The position numbers and the translations under genes were made by a program. A DNA stretch of 64,000 nucleotides from Wurfbainia villosa (lineage: Eukaryota; Streptophyta; Magnoliopsida; Zingiberales; Zingiberaceae): positions 45,750,335-45,814,334 of the forward strand of contig CM046003.1 of the NCBI GenBank assembly GCA_025175895.1, read 5' to 3'. Position 1 is the stretch's first letter, and every line of letters begins with the position of its first letter. Below are positions 24,990-37,534 of this stretch, one piece after another. The notes beneath the pieces were generated by a model. That model made no database searches, was not told the DNA's origin, and saw only the letters and a program-made list of their open reading frames with translations.

Positions 24990-26221
24990 TGATGCGGGTG
25001 CGGGGGAAAAATCCGTTCGCTCCGTTTTCAAGGCGATGAGGCGATGAGGGAGGTCTCGGAGTATTCTCCCCCGGCAGCGATCAGTAAAGAATAAGAAAAT
25101 GAAGTAGACGAAACGCGAAAACCCGACACCAGCAATCGAGATTCAGACACGAGATGTAACGTGGTTCGGAATAAGGATTCCTACTCCACGGGGGTGAGGT
25201 TGCTCACCAGATGCGGTGCCTAAGCACTTTTCACTACGAAAATCCTCCTTTACAGAAAGCAAGTTTCCGAAGGTGGAGGAGAAATGACCTCTTACAATTA
25301 TGTTACAAGATGAGGAAAATACAAGAGACTTAACAAACAGCAGATCTCCGTCCTCCTTCTCCGGCGAGACCGTTCTTCCCTTTTTTCCTCGTCTCCTCTT
25401 CTCTCTTGCTGGATGTGAATGATTGCGGATCCTCCTCTCTTGCCTCCTTCTCTCCTTTTTATCTTCCCTTCTCCTTCAACGTAACGTCGCGGATTATCTC
25501 CATCGTACACGTGGCCACCTCCTCTTCCGGGAGAATAATTCTGTTACAAATATGAGGAACGAGGACTCCCCCGAATATTGCGTGGGGCCCCCCAAGCCGT
25601 TGCATAGCACCTTTTCCTTTACTTTTTCAGGCGACGAGGTTAACCTGTTTCTCTCACCTCTTTGCTTTGGGTGAAGTTAACTTAGGCCCCTATACCATAG
25701 GTGACCTAGCCTTAGGGTTTCTCCCTAAACCGAACCAATTCTCCTTTTTCCCGTACCAAACTTCTTTCGCGTCGATTAGGTTGAGTTGACCCTTCCTCCA
25801 TCCCATTGGCTTAGGACTTGCTTAGTTGAACGGTTCCTAGTCCTCTGTTAGCTAAGTGCCTTACGCCTCTTTTCCACTGCGTTCCTTGTTTCTAGCATTC
25901 GCTCGCGTCGATAGCTCGCCTTCTTGCCCGTGCCGATGACCTCTGGTACTTGCGCTCGTGTCGATTACATTTCCGATAACTCGCTCGCGTGTCAATGGCT
26001 TCGATAACTCTCGCCCATGCCAATGGCCGATAACTCGCGCGCGCTAATGGCTTCGATAACTCGCGTGCGCAATGGCTTCCGATAACTCTCGCCGTGCGTC
26101 GATGGCTTCGATAACTCTCGCCGACGGTTTCTTTGTTGAACCGGGTGTTTTGGGGGCCAGGTCACGGTCACGTCACCGACTCTTCTATTGGGAATTAGGT
26201 AGAAAAAGTACCGTAGTATCA
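24990..26221 (-). repeat. 3' LTR of the Tat-type element
   Basis: A 1232-bp copy, related end to end to 39658-40849. Both contain ACGTGGTTCGG-like and ACTCCACGGGGTGAGG-like blocks in corresponding positions. This copy is longer and has mostly suffered small losses of CCA/CCG-type triplets in its right half. A degenerate 29-bp repeat lies at about 25970-26120. Confidence 0.9.
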
Positions 26222-26455
26222 TTAGTCAACCGAAAAATAGTCAAGCGAAGTTATAAAGCTTGACTTTCCGATGTGCGTAAGTTTATGCCCTATTCTTCAT
26301 TCCTCCGTTTGAATCCACCTTTTCCTTATAACTCCTGTGTTGTCTTCGAGGCGGCTCGATGGGCCCATGGGCTCCGCTTCCTTCTCTCTCCGTGAAATTG
26401 AACCGCCACGAAACCCTATATAAACCTCCGCTTCTCCTCTTAGGTATCCTTTAGC

Positions 26456-28746
26456 GTGCCTAACAATCCAGTCTGTTCTTCTTCCTCCGCGATTTTCACC
26501 GACGTTGTTTCGGCGATTCAGTCCTCCCCTTCTCACGCGATTCTCCCTTTTACCCGAGTAAGTGCTCTGTTTAGTTTAACGCCTATGGCTCCTAGGACCA
26601 CCCTTCCACCTGCCTGGTACGAACATACCGTAACTCAGTTAGATTGTAACCATTACTTCTTTAACATTAAGAACGACTACATAGCCCCCTCTATAAAATG
26701 CTGCTTCACAACTAAAATACATCGACCACACAACCCTCCCTCCTCCGCCTCGACCGCTTTTTCTCCGAACAATTTCTTAACGGCCTATCCTCACGGTACC
26801 CTTCTGGCCTATTTGGACTGCTAGATTTTTATGGACTACCCCGAACCAATTCACTTCAACTCCTTCCGGATTCTATCGAGCCCATATAGTGTTCCAACAT
26901 TTAACCTCCTTTGACCCCTTAACTATTCCATTGCTTCTTCCAATTAAAGTCTTCTAAGTGCCTCTTCTATTTGTCTAGTCGCTCGATCGCCAATTCTCGT
27001 GAACCCGCCTACCTCCCACAAGGGCCGAAGCACTATACTTCTTTGTACAACTTCCTGAGTCTTTACCTTATTCTGATACTTGGAAGGTAGACCTTCCCGA
27101 ATTACCTTCCTTCCGGGACATGAGGACCAAATGTCCTTTCCCGGAGGTGTATAAAGTTTTAGGAGAGCTGCACTACTGTTCGAATCAGCTGCTAGAGACT
27201 CCCCTCTTGCGTCATTTTGGATTATCCCCTCTACCTCTGACGACTTCAGTTGCTGTAGGTAGGGTATTATTTAACTGGCAATAGGACTTCTTTTCTACAT
27301 TATTCATCTTTCCTGACATACCTTGCAGATAATCTGATGCAGAAGGCTTTGGTAGAAGGGGAGGCGATTGAGGCCGAGAAGAAGAAGAAAACCTCGACCA
27401 AAAGAGGTAAATCAACCGCAGCTCCATCATCTCCTCGTAAAAAGCTACGGCTTATTAAGAAAGGAGCCTCGAGTTCCTCGGCTCTTCCTCCCTCATCTTC
27501 GGACCCGCTAGAGTCTCAACCCCTGACCATTTATGAACCACGAAGAGAAGGTACTACCTCCCCTGTCTATTCTCCATCTCCTCAAGGAGGGGATTCTCCT
27601 TCTCATTTTCTTCACTCCTCCCCCTCGGCGCAAAATTCACCTCCACCTTCTCACGTGGAGCCACTCCAAGCTCCTGTTCCTTCGGACCTAAGGGCTGCTC
27701 CCTCCCCCCTTCGCCGTATCAGGCCTCCAACCTCCTCCGAAGGGGAAGACCCCTCCCTTCCTGTTCCTCCGAGGGTCACGTTAGGGTCCCTGTTGCAAAT
27801 TCGGCACCCCTCGGAGGTGAAATTCTTTAATCGGCAAAGTACAGGCCCATGCGAGCAAGTGGGCAAGCTACTTGCCGAGGTATCTCTTATTTCTCCCTTT
27901 CTCTTTACCGCAAGTATTACTATATGCCAATTTGTAATTAGCTTTTCTGCAGCCGCTGCCAAAGATGATAAGATGGTCACTCGGCTGGCCCGCTTTCAAT
28001 CTACCGTGGAAACTCGCCACTTCGCCTCCGTGTCACAACAGAAAAAGCTCGTTCAGCAACTGAGCAAGCAAGAGGCGAAGGAAACCGACATGAGGGGCCA
28101 ATGCGAGGAAGCGATGATGCAGCTAGCCCTGCACGAGCGAGAAAGAGGAGCCGCGAAAAGAACGAGGACTTGGAGCGGATTTTTCTCCAATCCAGTGAAC
28201 TGCAACAAGTAGATGAATTGGCTCGGGAGTTGAAGGAATACAAAAATATCTTATGGATGCCATGATCAAGGATGTTGACTCTGCGGCTACTATCTCACAG
28301 CTTCAACAAGAATGAACGCCAAGCCTGGGCCATTACTCGGGAATCCTGTGCAAAGAAGTGTCAGGAACTTTCCTCTGCAATAACGGCTCTTCCCCGAACC
28401 TTATCACCGGTGGCCCAAAGAAGAATCCACCCTCCAACAGAGTATCTTGAAGCCCTTTGACCTTAGGACAATGAGCTATAAAGCTGCCACCGATAGAGAT
28501 GCTTTGGCGATCAAATTGGCGGAAAGTCAAACTCAGGTGGCTCAATATCAGGACCAATTAAAGGAGCAGGAAGCCGACCTCAAGAGGCGCTATGTCAAGA
28601 AAGGGGTAGATCTCTTTATATTAGGCTTCGAGGGGGCTGTAGCTCAAAACGCCGAACAAGGATATCCGCCTCCTGGCGCGAACACTAGTTACTTAGATCC
28701 TGTAGCGGCGTTGGCTAACTGTTCCCCCGAACGATTTGAACTGTAA
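26456..28746 (+). pseudogene. antisense ORF relic 1 of the Tat-type element
   Basis: Several plus-strand frames, opposite to gag-pol, line up into one decayed gene. The best part (27337-28212) is 291 codons. It has a Lys-rich, NLS-like start (EKKKKTSTKRGKS, SPRKKLRLIKK), a Pro/Ser-rich linker, and a Gln/Glu-rich coiled-coil-like end. A frameshift leads to 28447-28746, ending EQGYPPPG...SPERFEL and stop. Upstream pieces near 27060-27250 (WKVDLPELPSFRDMRTKCPFPEVYK) may be another exon. Tat elements such as Grande and Retand are known to carry an antisense ORF here. Its function is not established, and this copy is broken. Confidence 0.6.
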
Positions 28747-28809
28747 CCTCCAGTACTGTCTTTTCTGTAATAACTCTTTCTTTACTGTTAAGAGCTGACT
28801 TTTATCAAT

Positions 28810-30205
28810 ATGTCTGTCCTTGCGGGTTCCCTAACGAGTCGGGGTTTCTGGGCCAATTTTGAGCTTCCCCTCGCCATTTCTTTACCCGTACCACATAACG
28901 CTCTCGCCTGGTTGGCTCGGGGTCTCTCTTACGGGATTTTGCCTACTAGTATCCATATCCGCCCCGATTTTGGTTCAGACGTCACTTTAAATGACCTTTT
29001 GCCTGTTGATTTTCCCTATCCTTCCTCCTGCTTCGGAAAAGATGCCAGCCTCTTCGTCTTCTCCCCCTTCCCCCGAACTTTTTCGCCATTCTCCTTCCAT
29101 TATAAATCCTTCGTCCCCCTTGTCTTCGTCTTGCTATCTTACCATCATGGCTTCAGCAGGGCATCCCATTGAAATTTCTTGAATCGAATCTTTTGAAATA
29201 CAGGATGGATCTTCAAGATGATGCAGATTCGAGACCTACCAACCGCCACTTCGCCTTCCATCCCCTACCTTTTTCGCCTTTCAGTCCAACTCCCACCCCT
29301 CCAGCGGGGAGATCCTTCCGCGCTCCTTTCCCCTCCTTCCGCAACAGGGTATGTAATCCCCCCTTCACCTGGGAGTACACAGTGGGAGATCCTCATGCGT
29401 GTTGATCTTCCCCACTTCCGCCAAAGATTGGCTTCGTGCGGTTCCTTGGCGAGGACTCGTCCTTCCCCTTTCGATGAAGGTCCACCAGTTCTTCCTCCAC
29501 CTCAAGCGAGCGTTTGAGTCATATTGGCTCCTTCTCCCCCCAAAGAGACATCTCCCGTCTCATCTGTTAAGAGTAATCGGGGAAAGTCTGTATAAATCAA
29601 GCCAATGTAATTATTTCAAGTATATTAATGAAACAAAGAAGGAAAACGATATCTGCTTTTTTTTTTCAGAAATAAGGTTTCTGTTTTCAGAAGGATGGTA
29701 CCCGGATCCGAACACACACTTTTCTGTCAGTTCTCAGGGATTTGGACCCTCTTAATTACGGTTGTCTTCCCGTCGACCTTCCCACTACCGCCTACACGTT
29801 TCCCTTTCTTTTCTGGCATTTATGGTCCCTACCTCTTCTGCCAATAAATGCATTCCTCCCCTTCATTGCTATAAAAATCCACCGACCTTTACCTGATAGT
29901 CTCCACCATTCTCCATTTCCCTTAGCTTGTCATGGACAGAATATCGGAACAAGGTAGCAGTTCCTCGCCTTCTAAAGAACAGATAAATGACCGCCGGTAC
30001 ATAGTCATTCTGGAGGAACAAGTGAAGCGTTCTGACAATGACTAGAGGAAACCTCCGCCAACAATCGTTCCTTGCGCCAACAACTGGTCGGGTCCCAAAA
30101 AGAACTGTCCAAGCAAATCTTCTTGAAGCAGTCTTATCTTCAGCTCATCGCGCCAACCCCATCACAAGAAGAAATTTCATCCGCTCTTTAACAAAGAATT
30201 GTAAT
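28810..30205 (+). pseudogene. antisense ORF relic 2 of the Tat-type element
   Basis: Short plus-strand frames with the same style as the neighbouring antisense relics: a Pro/Ser-rich stretch at 28990-29520 and a Gln-rich coiled-coil-like piece near 30060-30205 (QQLVGSQKELSKQIFLKQSY). Frames shift repeatedly. I cannot align it firmly to relic 1 or 3, so it could be a third copy or a displaced middle part. Confidence 0.35.
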
Positions 30206-30480
30206 ACCCTAGATGTATTAGGGTTTCTCTTGTTGTTTCTCCTTGTAGATGGCTGGGAGTATGTAGTTCTCCCGTATCATTTCCCTAGTTTATCTCTTTC
30301 CTCCAGGACCTTCTGAGTTGTACTACTCTTTACTCCTTTTGTATTTACATGTAATTTGGGGCATATTTCGGCTCTTCCGTCTTTTTCAATCTGCGGGGTG
30401 TATAGACCCCTTAGACGAGCCGACTCTGCTATTGCACAAGAATACAATCATATAAAGTTAATTAATATAGGACAAATAAT
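30206..30480. other. spacer between antisense relic 2 and the 91-bp array
   Basis: No gene is seen. A degenerate array unit appears to begin near 30365 (TTTCGGCTCTTCCGTC ... TCTGCGGGGTG). Confidence 0.4.
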
Positions 30481-32196
30481 AACCGAGGAATTTCGGTTCT
30501 TCCGTTTCACCACCGCACGGGGATATCTTCCGCTCTGCGGGGTTACATTTTGTATATAGAGTAAATAGTAACCGAGGAGTCTCGGTTCTTCCGTTCCACC
30601 ACCACACGGGGATAAACTTCCGCTCTGCGGGGATAGCATTTTATATATAGAGTAAATAGTAACCGAGGAGTCTCGGTTCTTCCGTTCCACCACCACACGG
30701 GGATAAACTTCCGCTCTGCGGGGATAGCATTTTGTATATAGAGTAAATAGTAACCGAGGAGTCTCGGTTCTTCCGTTCCACCACCACACGGGGATAAACT
30801 TCCGCTCTGCGGGGATAGCATTTTGTATATAGAGTAAATAGTAACCGAGGAGTCTCGGTTCTTCCATTCCACCACCACACGGGGATAAACTTCCACTCTG
30901 CGGGGATAGCATTTTATATATAGAGTAAATAGTAACCGAGGAGTCTCGGTTCTTCCGTTCCACCACCACACGGGGATAAACTTCCGCTCTGCGGGGATAA
31001 CATTTTATATATAGAGTAAATAGTAACCGAGGAGTCTCGGTTCTTCCGTTCCACCACCACACGGGGATAAACTTCCGCTCTGCGGGGATAGCATTTTGTA
31101 TATAGAGTAAATAGTAACCGAGGAGTCTCGGTTCTTCCGTTCCACCACCACACGGGGATAAACTTCCGCTCTGCGGGGATAGCATTTTGTATATAGAGTA
31201 AATAGTAACCGAGGAGTCTCGGTTCTTCCATTCCACCACCACACGGGGATAAACTTCCGCTCTGCGGGGATAGCATTTTGTATATAGAGTAAATAGTAAC
31301 CGAGGAGTCTCGGTTCTTCCGTTCCACCACCACACGGGGATAAACTTCCGCTCTGCGGGGATAGCATTTTGCATATAAAGTAAGTAGTAACCGAGGAGTC
31401 TCGGTTCTTCCGTTCCACCACCACAGTGGGATAAACTTCCGCTCTGCGGGGATAGCATTTTGTATATAGAGTAAATAGTAACCGAGGAGTCTCGGTTCTT
31501 CCGTTCCACCACCACACGGGGATAAACTTCCGCTCTGCGGGGATAGCATTTGGTATATAGAGTAAATAGTAACCGAGGAGTCTCGGTTCTTTCGTTCCAC
31601 CACCACACGGGGATAAACTTCCGCTCTGCGGGGATAGCATTTTGTATATAGAGTAAATAGTAACCGAGGAGTCTCGGTTCTTCCGTTCCACCACCACACG
31701 GGGATAAACTTCCGCTCTGCGGGGATAGCATTTTATATATAGAGTAAATAGTAACCGAGGAGTCTCGGTTCTTCCGTTCCACCACCACACGGGGATAAAC
31801 TTCTGCTCTGCGGGGATAGCATTTTGTATATAGAGTAAATAGTAACCGAGGAGTCTCGGTTCTTCCGTTCCACCACCACACGGGGATAAACTTCCGCTCT
31901 GCGGGGATAGCATTTTATATATAGAGTAAATAGTAACCGAGGAGTCTCGGTTCTTCCGTTCCACCACCACACGGGGATAAACTTCAGCTCTGCGGGGATA
32001 GCATTTTGTATATAGAGTAACTAATAACCGAGGAGTCTCGGTTCTTCCGTTCCACCACCACACGGGGATAAACTTCCGCTCTGCTTGGATAGCATTTTGT
32101 ATATAAAGTAAGTAGTAACCGAGGAGTCTCGGTTCTTCCGTTCCACCACCACACGGGGATAAACTTCCGCTCTGCGGGGATGTTATTTTGTATATA
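30481..32196 (-). repeat. 91-bp tandem array, 19 units, with hairpins
   Basis: Unit starts (AACCGAGGAG) are at 30481, then every 91 bp from 30570 to 32117. The first unit is 89 bp and diverged. Most units differ by only one or a few bases. Each contains the perfect hairpin AACCGAG-GAGT-CTCGGTT and a smaller one, CCGC-TCT-GCGG. Because 91 is not a multiple of three, the frame rotates, yet the minus strand is open in all three frames across most of the array. This gives overlapping ORFs of up to 477 codons. These are read-through artefacts of a stop-free unit unless shown otherwise. Tat/Ogre elements are known to carry such arrays in their 3' regions. Confidence 0.95.
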
Positions 32197-32339
32197 ATGG
32201 GCTATTTAGGAAAAAATAAATCCTTCTTTCCCTTTCACTACCGGCGCGAAGCCCATTAACAGCTGCAAGCCCATTCTTCCTCCTTTTATAGGGGACCCTT
32301 TCGCCTTCGTTTCTTCTGCTACCTTCGTCCCCTTGTCTT

Positions 32340-34240
32340 TTGGTTTCCTTCTTCTTCGTCTGCTTGCTCCTCCGCCGCCAAATTTCGTTTCTTCGATCTT
32401 TTCTTCCCGGTTCCTCGTCTTTCGTTGTTTTCAGATATCCGAGATGCATTCCACCTTCTTTCAGAAATAGCGGGCGCTTCGCGAACCGCCAATATCGATC
32501 ACCAACCCTCCTTCCTTCTTCTTCACCTCCTTCGATCACCACCATACAGGATCACCTCATCGCTTCTCCTCCCCTCCTTCGGTGACTTTCGCTACCCCCA
32601 TCCCGAAGGAAGCCGGGGTCATCAGTCCCTCTTCACTCCCTCTTACTTGTACAAGCCCTAACTTTCCCCCTTTGCCTCCTTCTGTTAACGATATTCAGAA
32701 ATTGCCCTCTTCTTCCCCGCAACCTGGGGAGGCATCTGGGAAGGGGGTGCTTTCATGTCCGCCAATAATAGAGGTTATACCGCCCCTGTCTTCTCCTTCC
32801 TCGGCCCATCATTCCTCTTCTGAACCCATGGCGGTTGACATTCCTTCGCTGCCAACCTCCCCCTTCGCTTATCGCCCGAAAAGTCCTCCTCTTCCTGTAG
32901 GCTCAGGAGCCTTCTACTTCTAAAATTCTCATCAAGGCTTCCGACCCAAAGGCTCATCATCTCATCTTCTTCAAGACCCTCCTCCGATCAGCCTCCTTCG
33001 ATTTTTCCTTCCGACTTCACCTCCCGACAAATGTGACGCGTTCTCCCGCATCTCGGATATGCCATCCTTGACCACCACTTCCACGGGCCTTTGAATGAGA
33101 CTCCTCCTCTCTCCATCCTCCACCACCATCGCCTCCATTCTCCCTCATGTGAAATTCACCCTTCGACGCCATCCGTCCCATCTTCTTCCCTTTCTCCTGT
33201 GAGTCTTGGATCTGAACTTAGAGGAGATGACTCCTCGTATGGAAGGCCTGCGTCACGCTTTGGACCTGGTACGTTTTTTCGGTCCATTTCCTTACCTTTG
33301 TTTAACTGACTCATTTCTTTTCTCCTCAACCGGTATGCAGGCCCTGACCAACCACCGAGAGTTGGATCGTTCCCTTCACCAATACCGGGCTCAAGCCCAA
33401 GAATGGGAACGCAAAGAACGGGAAGACTTGGCGAATGCTCGAGCGAGAACAACTTCTATCACAACAATTGCGGTGCGAGAGCAATTAGCAAGCTCGCCAA
33501 ACAAATTCAAAAAGATGCTGGCATTATCGCAGTATTAAAGGAATGACCATGTCCGGGGGCGGGGCTACTTGTCCCTCAGCAGGAAATCCCATCAAGTTCT
33601 CTTGACACGGAACCATCCTCAGCTCAAGAGCTATGGCATCTTCAAGGGCAGGTAGCAGAACTCCTCAAGGGGAAGCAACAGGACGCGGACACCATCGCTC
33701 GCCTTCAAGTTCAATACCAGCGAGCACAGGATAAGATAGGGGATCTCCGTACCCGCTTGTGTAAGGAGGTACAAGAAAACTCCTCCCTTATAAATTCCGG
33801 GCGCTCATGCCCGTCTACGCAGCAAGAGACTTCTCTTGAGAGGATGAACTCGAACTCGTCGGACCAGGATCTTATTGCGGTGGAAGGGATTTGGCCTCTA
33901 TGTCGGAATATGGTGGAGATGACCTTGTGCAAAGAGACCAAAGTTCTCGAGCCGATGATGTTTCCACTCTGGCTGACGCAATCATGGAGGTGTCACGGCG
34001 CTATGTGGACGTGCATCGTAATCTTCGCGAACAATAAGAAAAGTCGAGAACGAAGTTCGATCGACCCCGAACCGCTAGGAGCGACTCGTTATTTTAATGC
34101 GCACCACTTATCAGGATGGATTTAATGACGCAGTTAGACAATATGCCGCCCAGGGATTGCCTCCTCCAACTTATCCTTCATTTTCTTTAAATTGGGAGGC
34201 TAGGTTCAAACGTTATCCTCCCGAACGATTTAAGTTGTAA
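32340..34240 (+). pseudogene. antisense ORF relic 3 of the Tat-type element
   Basis: A second clear decayed plus-strand gene. It has a Pro/Ser-rich region (32582-32923), a coiled-coil-like region (33339-33770, with ALTNHRELDRSLHQYRAQ and DADTIARLQVQYQRAQDK), and a C-terminus from the ATG at 34099: GFNDAVRQYAAQGLPPP...PPERFKL then stop at 34240. That end is homologous to the end of relic 1 (GFEGAVAQNAEQGYPPP...SPERFEL). The antisense gene therefore exists at least twice in one element. Many frameshifts break it. Confidence 0.6.
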
Positions 34241-34423
34241 TATAGTATCTCATTTTAAAACGGGGATTTCCCTTCTGCGTTTCTGTTTCTCCTTCAATAC
34301 TCATTGGTGATACCGTATTGCCCTTGTAAATAACCCCTTAATGAAATTTATAGAGCATTTGGCATTCCATCGATATAATCAATTCAATAAACACCCCCTC
34401 TGAGTTTCATAATTTCTTCCTTT

Positions 34424-35660
34424 CTATTTCATATTTCTCATACAAAGGTGAAAGAGCTTAGTGAAGGGCGCCCAAGGTCGTGGAAGCTCTTTGCCTTGGT
34501 CGTCTTTCAGATAATATGCTGACCCTACTACGCAGCGCGTTATCTCGTAAGGTCCTTCCCAGTTGGGAGCCAACTTTCCAGGATCTCCAGCGGGATTGAC
34601 CTTACGCAAAACCCAATCTCCTTCTTGAAATCTCTGAGGCACCACTTTCTTATTAAAGGCTCGCTGAACTCTCTGCTTGTAAAATTTTGCTCGCCTCCGG
34701 GCCATCTCCCGCCTTTCCTCCACCAGATCTAATTCGGTGCTTCGGATAAGTTGGTTACGATCCGCTTGTATGCTTTTACCCGAGCGCTATCCAAAAAACT
34801 TGGCCGGAATAACGGCCTCCGCCCATATACCAAACTAAAGGAGTCTCTCCGTCATTGCCTTAGGTGTGGTTCGATAGGCCCACAGGGCGCTGGTAGCTCT
34901 TCCACCCGCTTTCCTCTCTAAGCACCCAACTTGGTCTTTAATCCTTGAATGAGGATCCTGTTAGTTACCTCCACTTGTCCATTCGCTTGAGGGTGAGCTA
35001 CCGAAGTGAAAGCTTGTTGAATGTTGAGACTTTGGCACCATTCTCGAATCTTTTTCCCCTGGAATTGTCGCCCATTATCACTGACTATTTTCTGAGGGAT
35101 ACCATACCGACAAATGATATTTCTCCATAAGAATCAGATTACGACATTCTCGTAATTTTGGCTAAGGGCTCGGCCTCCACCCATTTGGAAAATAATCCAC
35201 AAATGACCAATAAAAACCTCTTCAGAAGTAAAGTGCCGTTGGCATCGGACCCACTATATCCATTCCCCATTGATCAAAAGGACAGTGAAGAGACTACAAC
35301 TTTCGCGGTTGCTATGTTCGACAAGCGATGCAACTTTGCACTATCTGAGCCAGATCTTGAAGAGTAGGCCAAAAGTATCCTACCAACAAGGTCTTTCTTG
35401 CTAAAGCTCTCCCTCCTAAATGATTCTGCGGCATCCTCATGGATCTCTCGAGAGTACCCATTGCATCCTCCTTTCCTAGGCATTTTAACAAGGGTTACCA
35501 AAGAGGTCTTGTACAGGTCTTCATTTAAGAGGATGAACCGTTTGGCTCGGTGTATTAAAGTAGATGCCGCAATTTTACCTTCAGGAATCTTCCCGTGCCG
35601 TAAATAAGCTATGATATCGGTTCTCCAATCAAGAATTAGGCATGATTCGGGTGCGTCTCC
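34424..35660 (-). pseudogene. int: integrase of the Tat-type element (broken)
   Basis: Integrase joins element cDNA to the chromosome. In minus order one reads the zinc-binding region around 35400-35650 (RAKRFILLNEDLYKTS), then the catalytic core in shifted frames: FDQWGMDIVGPMP near 35250, IPQKIVSDNGRQF near 35070, and AHPQANGQVEVTNR near 34980. These carry the D, D and E of the active site. The C-terminal region (34424-34723) is intact as a 99-codon frame, with FQEGDWVLRKVNP and GKLAPNWEGPYEI. Frameshifts separate the parts, so no functional enzyme is expected. Confidence 0.85.
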
Positions 35661-37260
35661 CTCTATGTTGCATAATGCAAAGGAAGTGTGAATTCTACTT
35701 TGGATCGTCTCAGATGATTTCATTCCTCCCACAAAGACTAGCCATCCGAGCCAATTCATCGGCCTTCTCATTGTGCTCCGCGGATTTGCTTCAAGAGGAC
35801 TTGATGGAATTGAGCTTTTTCTCTCAAAAGCTTTCAAGTATTTGTGCGCCTTTCCTCCCGAACCGCATGAAAGAACCTTGAAGTTGGGATATTACCAGCT
35901 GGGAATCGAGTGGATCACAATGGAAGAAGCCCCTCGCTTTAGCGACTGCAATCTGCTAGGATAACTTCATATTCCGCTTCATTATTAGATGCACGATATT
36001 CGAGTGACGGCTAATCGAGTTTCTTCACCCTCACGGGGTAATTAATAGAACACCAACACCCTTTGCTGTAGATCAGAGGAGCCATCTGAATATATTCCAT
36101 GCCTTTGGTTCTCTCTCTCCTCTTAGAACCACAAGGTACCTCGGCGGAAATCGTGAGTGCACGGGCTTTGATGGCCCGTCTTGAGGTTGGTAGTGTATAT
36201 CATACTCGCTTAGCTCTATCACCCATTTGGCTAATCTCAGAAATTTGGCTTAGTGGCGACCTTGCCCAATTATTTGTGTGTTAAAGCGGTGATAGGATGA
36301 GCCAAAAGTATGGCCTCAATTTGCGGGCGGTTAGCACTAAGATATAAGCCGACTTCTCTAACTCCGTATAGCAGGATTACTGCTCCCTTGAATATGGTGG
36401 TATAGTAAATAGGTTCTTTGGTGAGAACCTTCTTGTTTGATGTCAGAACTAACGGCTCCTTACGAGCGGCGGATACATCCATAGTGGTTCTCCTGTATTG
36501 GTTTAGCCAATAGCGGAGTCGACAGATATCTCTTCAACTCTGGAAAGCTTGTTCACATTGATCATCCCCTTTGAAATTTAGTAGCTTTGCGCAAGATCTT
36601 GAAGAAAGGTAGCCCTTTGTCGCGATCGGCTATGAATCGGGATAAAGAAACAATCATGCCCACTAACTTCTGGGTCTCTTGCAGATTAGTAGGTGACTTC
36701 ATGTTGCATAAGGCCTTCACCTTCTCGGGGTTGGCTTGCAACCCCTTCTCAGTCACAATGTAACCCAAGAACTTGCCACTTTTTACCCGAACAAGCATTT
36801 GTTAGGGTTTAGCTTCATATTAAATCGCCTCAGCGTAGCAAAGGTTTCATTCAAGTCTTTGACTAGATCCCGAGTGACCTTCGACTTGACGAGGATGTCA
36901 TCCACATAGACCTCCACATTCTTCCCTTTACATTGCCAAAAATTTTGTCCATAAGGCGATATATAGCCCGGCGTTCTTGATCGAGCGGCATGACCACATA
37001 GGCATATAATCCTCCTGCAGTCACAAAGCTAACCCTCTTTCGATCCTCTTTGGCCAAAGGTATTTGATGATATCCCTGATAGGCATCCATCAGGGAAACC
37101 ACTTCATATCCTACAGTAGAATCCACCAACTGATCAATACGAGGCAAGGGGTAGCGATCTTTAGGGCATGCTTTATTCAAATCACGAAATCGATACACAT
37201 CCTCCATTGCCCGAAGGCTTGGGGACCAAGACTACATTAGAAACCCATTCGGAAGCTGGA
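35661..37260 (-). pseudogene. rt: reverse transcriptase / RNase H of the Tat-type element (broken)
   Basis: The RT starts near 37200 with RFRDLNKACPKDRYPLPRID and SLMDAYQGYHQIPL. After a frameshift near 36980 the active site YVDD is found at 36897-36908, in another frame. The thumb/connection region follows (GYIVTEKGLQANPEKVKAL near 36700, VLTKEPIYY near 36400). RNase H is recognisable near 35970-35990 (NNEAEYEVILA) and in later fragments. At least four frame changes break the gene. Confidence 0.85.
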
Positions 37261-37534
37261 TTTCCTTTCGTGGCCCGCTTTTAGTAGCTTATCCACCTCC
37301 TCTATGATCTTGTCTTTCTCGGGTCCAAAATGTCGCCTCTTACGTAGGGCCAGGTCGGGCTCCTCTAATGATGTTGAGGTGGTGTTCCGCTACTTGAGGA
37401 TGGATACGTGAGATCATGCACATCTCTTGCAAAGATGTCCTCATTCTCCTTTAAGCGGCGACGGCTCTTCTTTGATATCCAAGCATTGTGCTATCCGTGT
37501 AGCCTTTCGGGCGATCTCCACAGTTCTCCCTCCT

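Noticed and set aside
27337..28212. Independent host gene with NLS and coiled coil
   Set aside because: It lies inside the LTR-bounded Tat element, antisense to pol, with a homologous partner ending at 34240; better explained as the element's antisense ORF.
30448..32063. Minus-strand ORFs of 261 to 477 codons in the 91-bp array
   Set aside because: They are one repeated unit read through in rotating frames, with three overlapping versions; composition is repeat-driven and there is no protein family match.
30481..32196. CRISPR-like regular repeats
   Set aside because: Units are contiguous 91-mers without unique spacers, in a plant retroelement.
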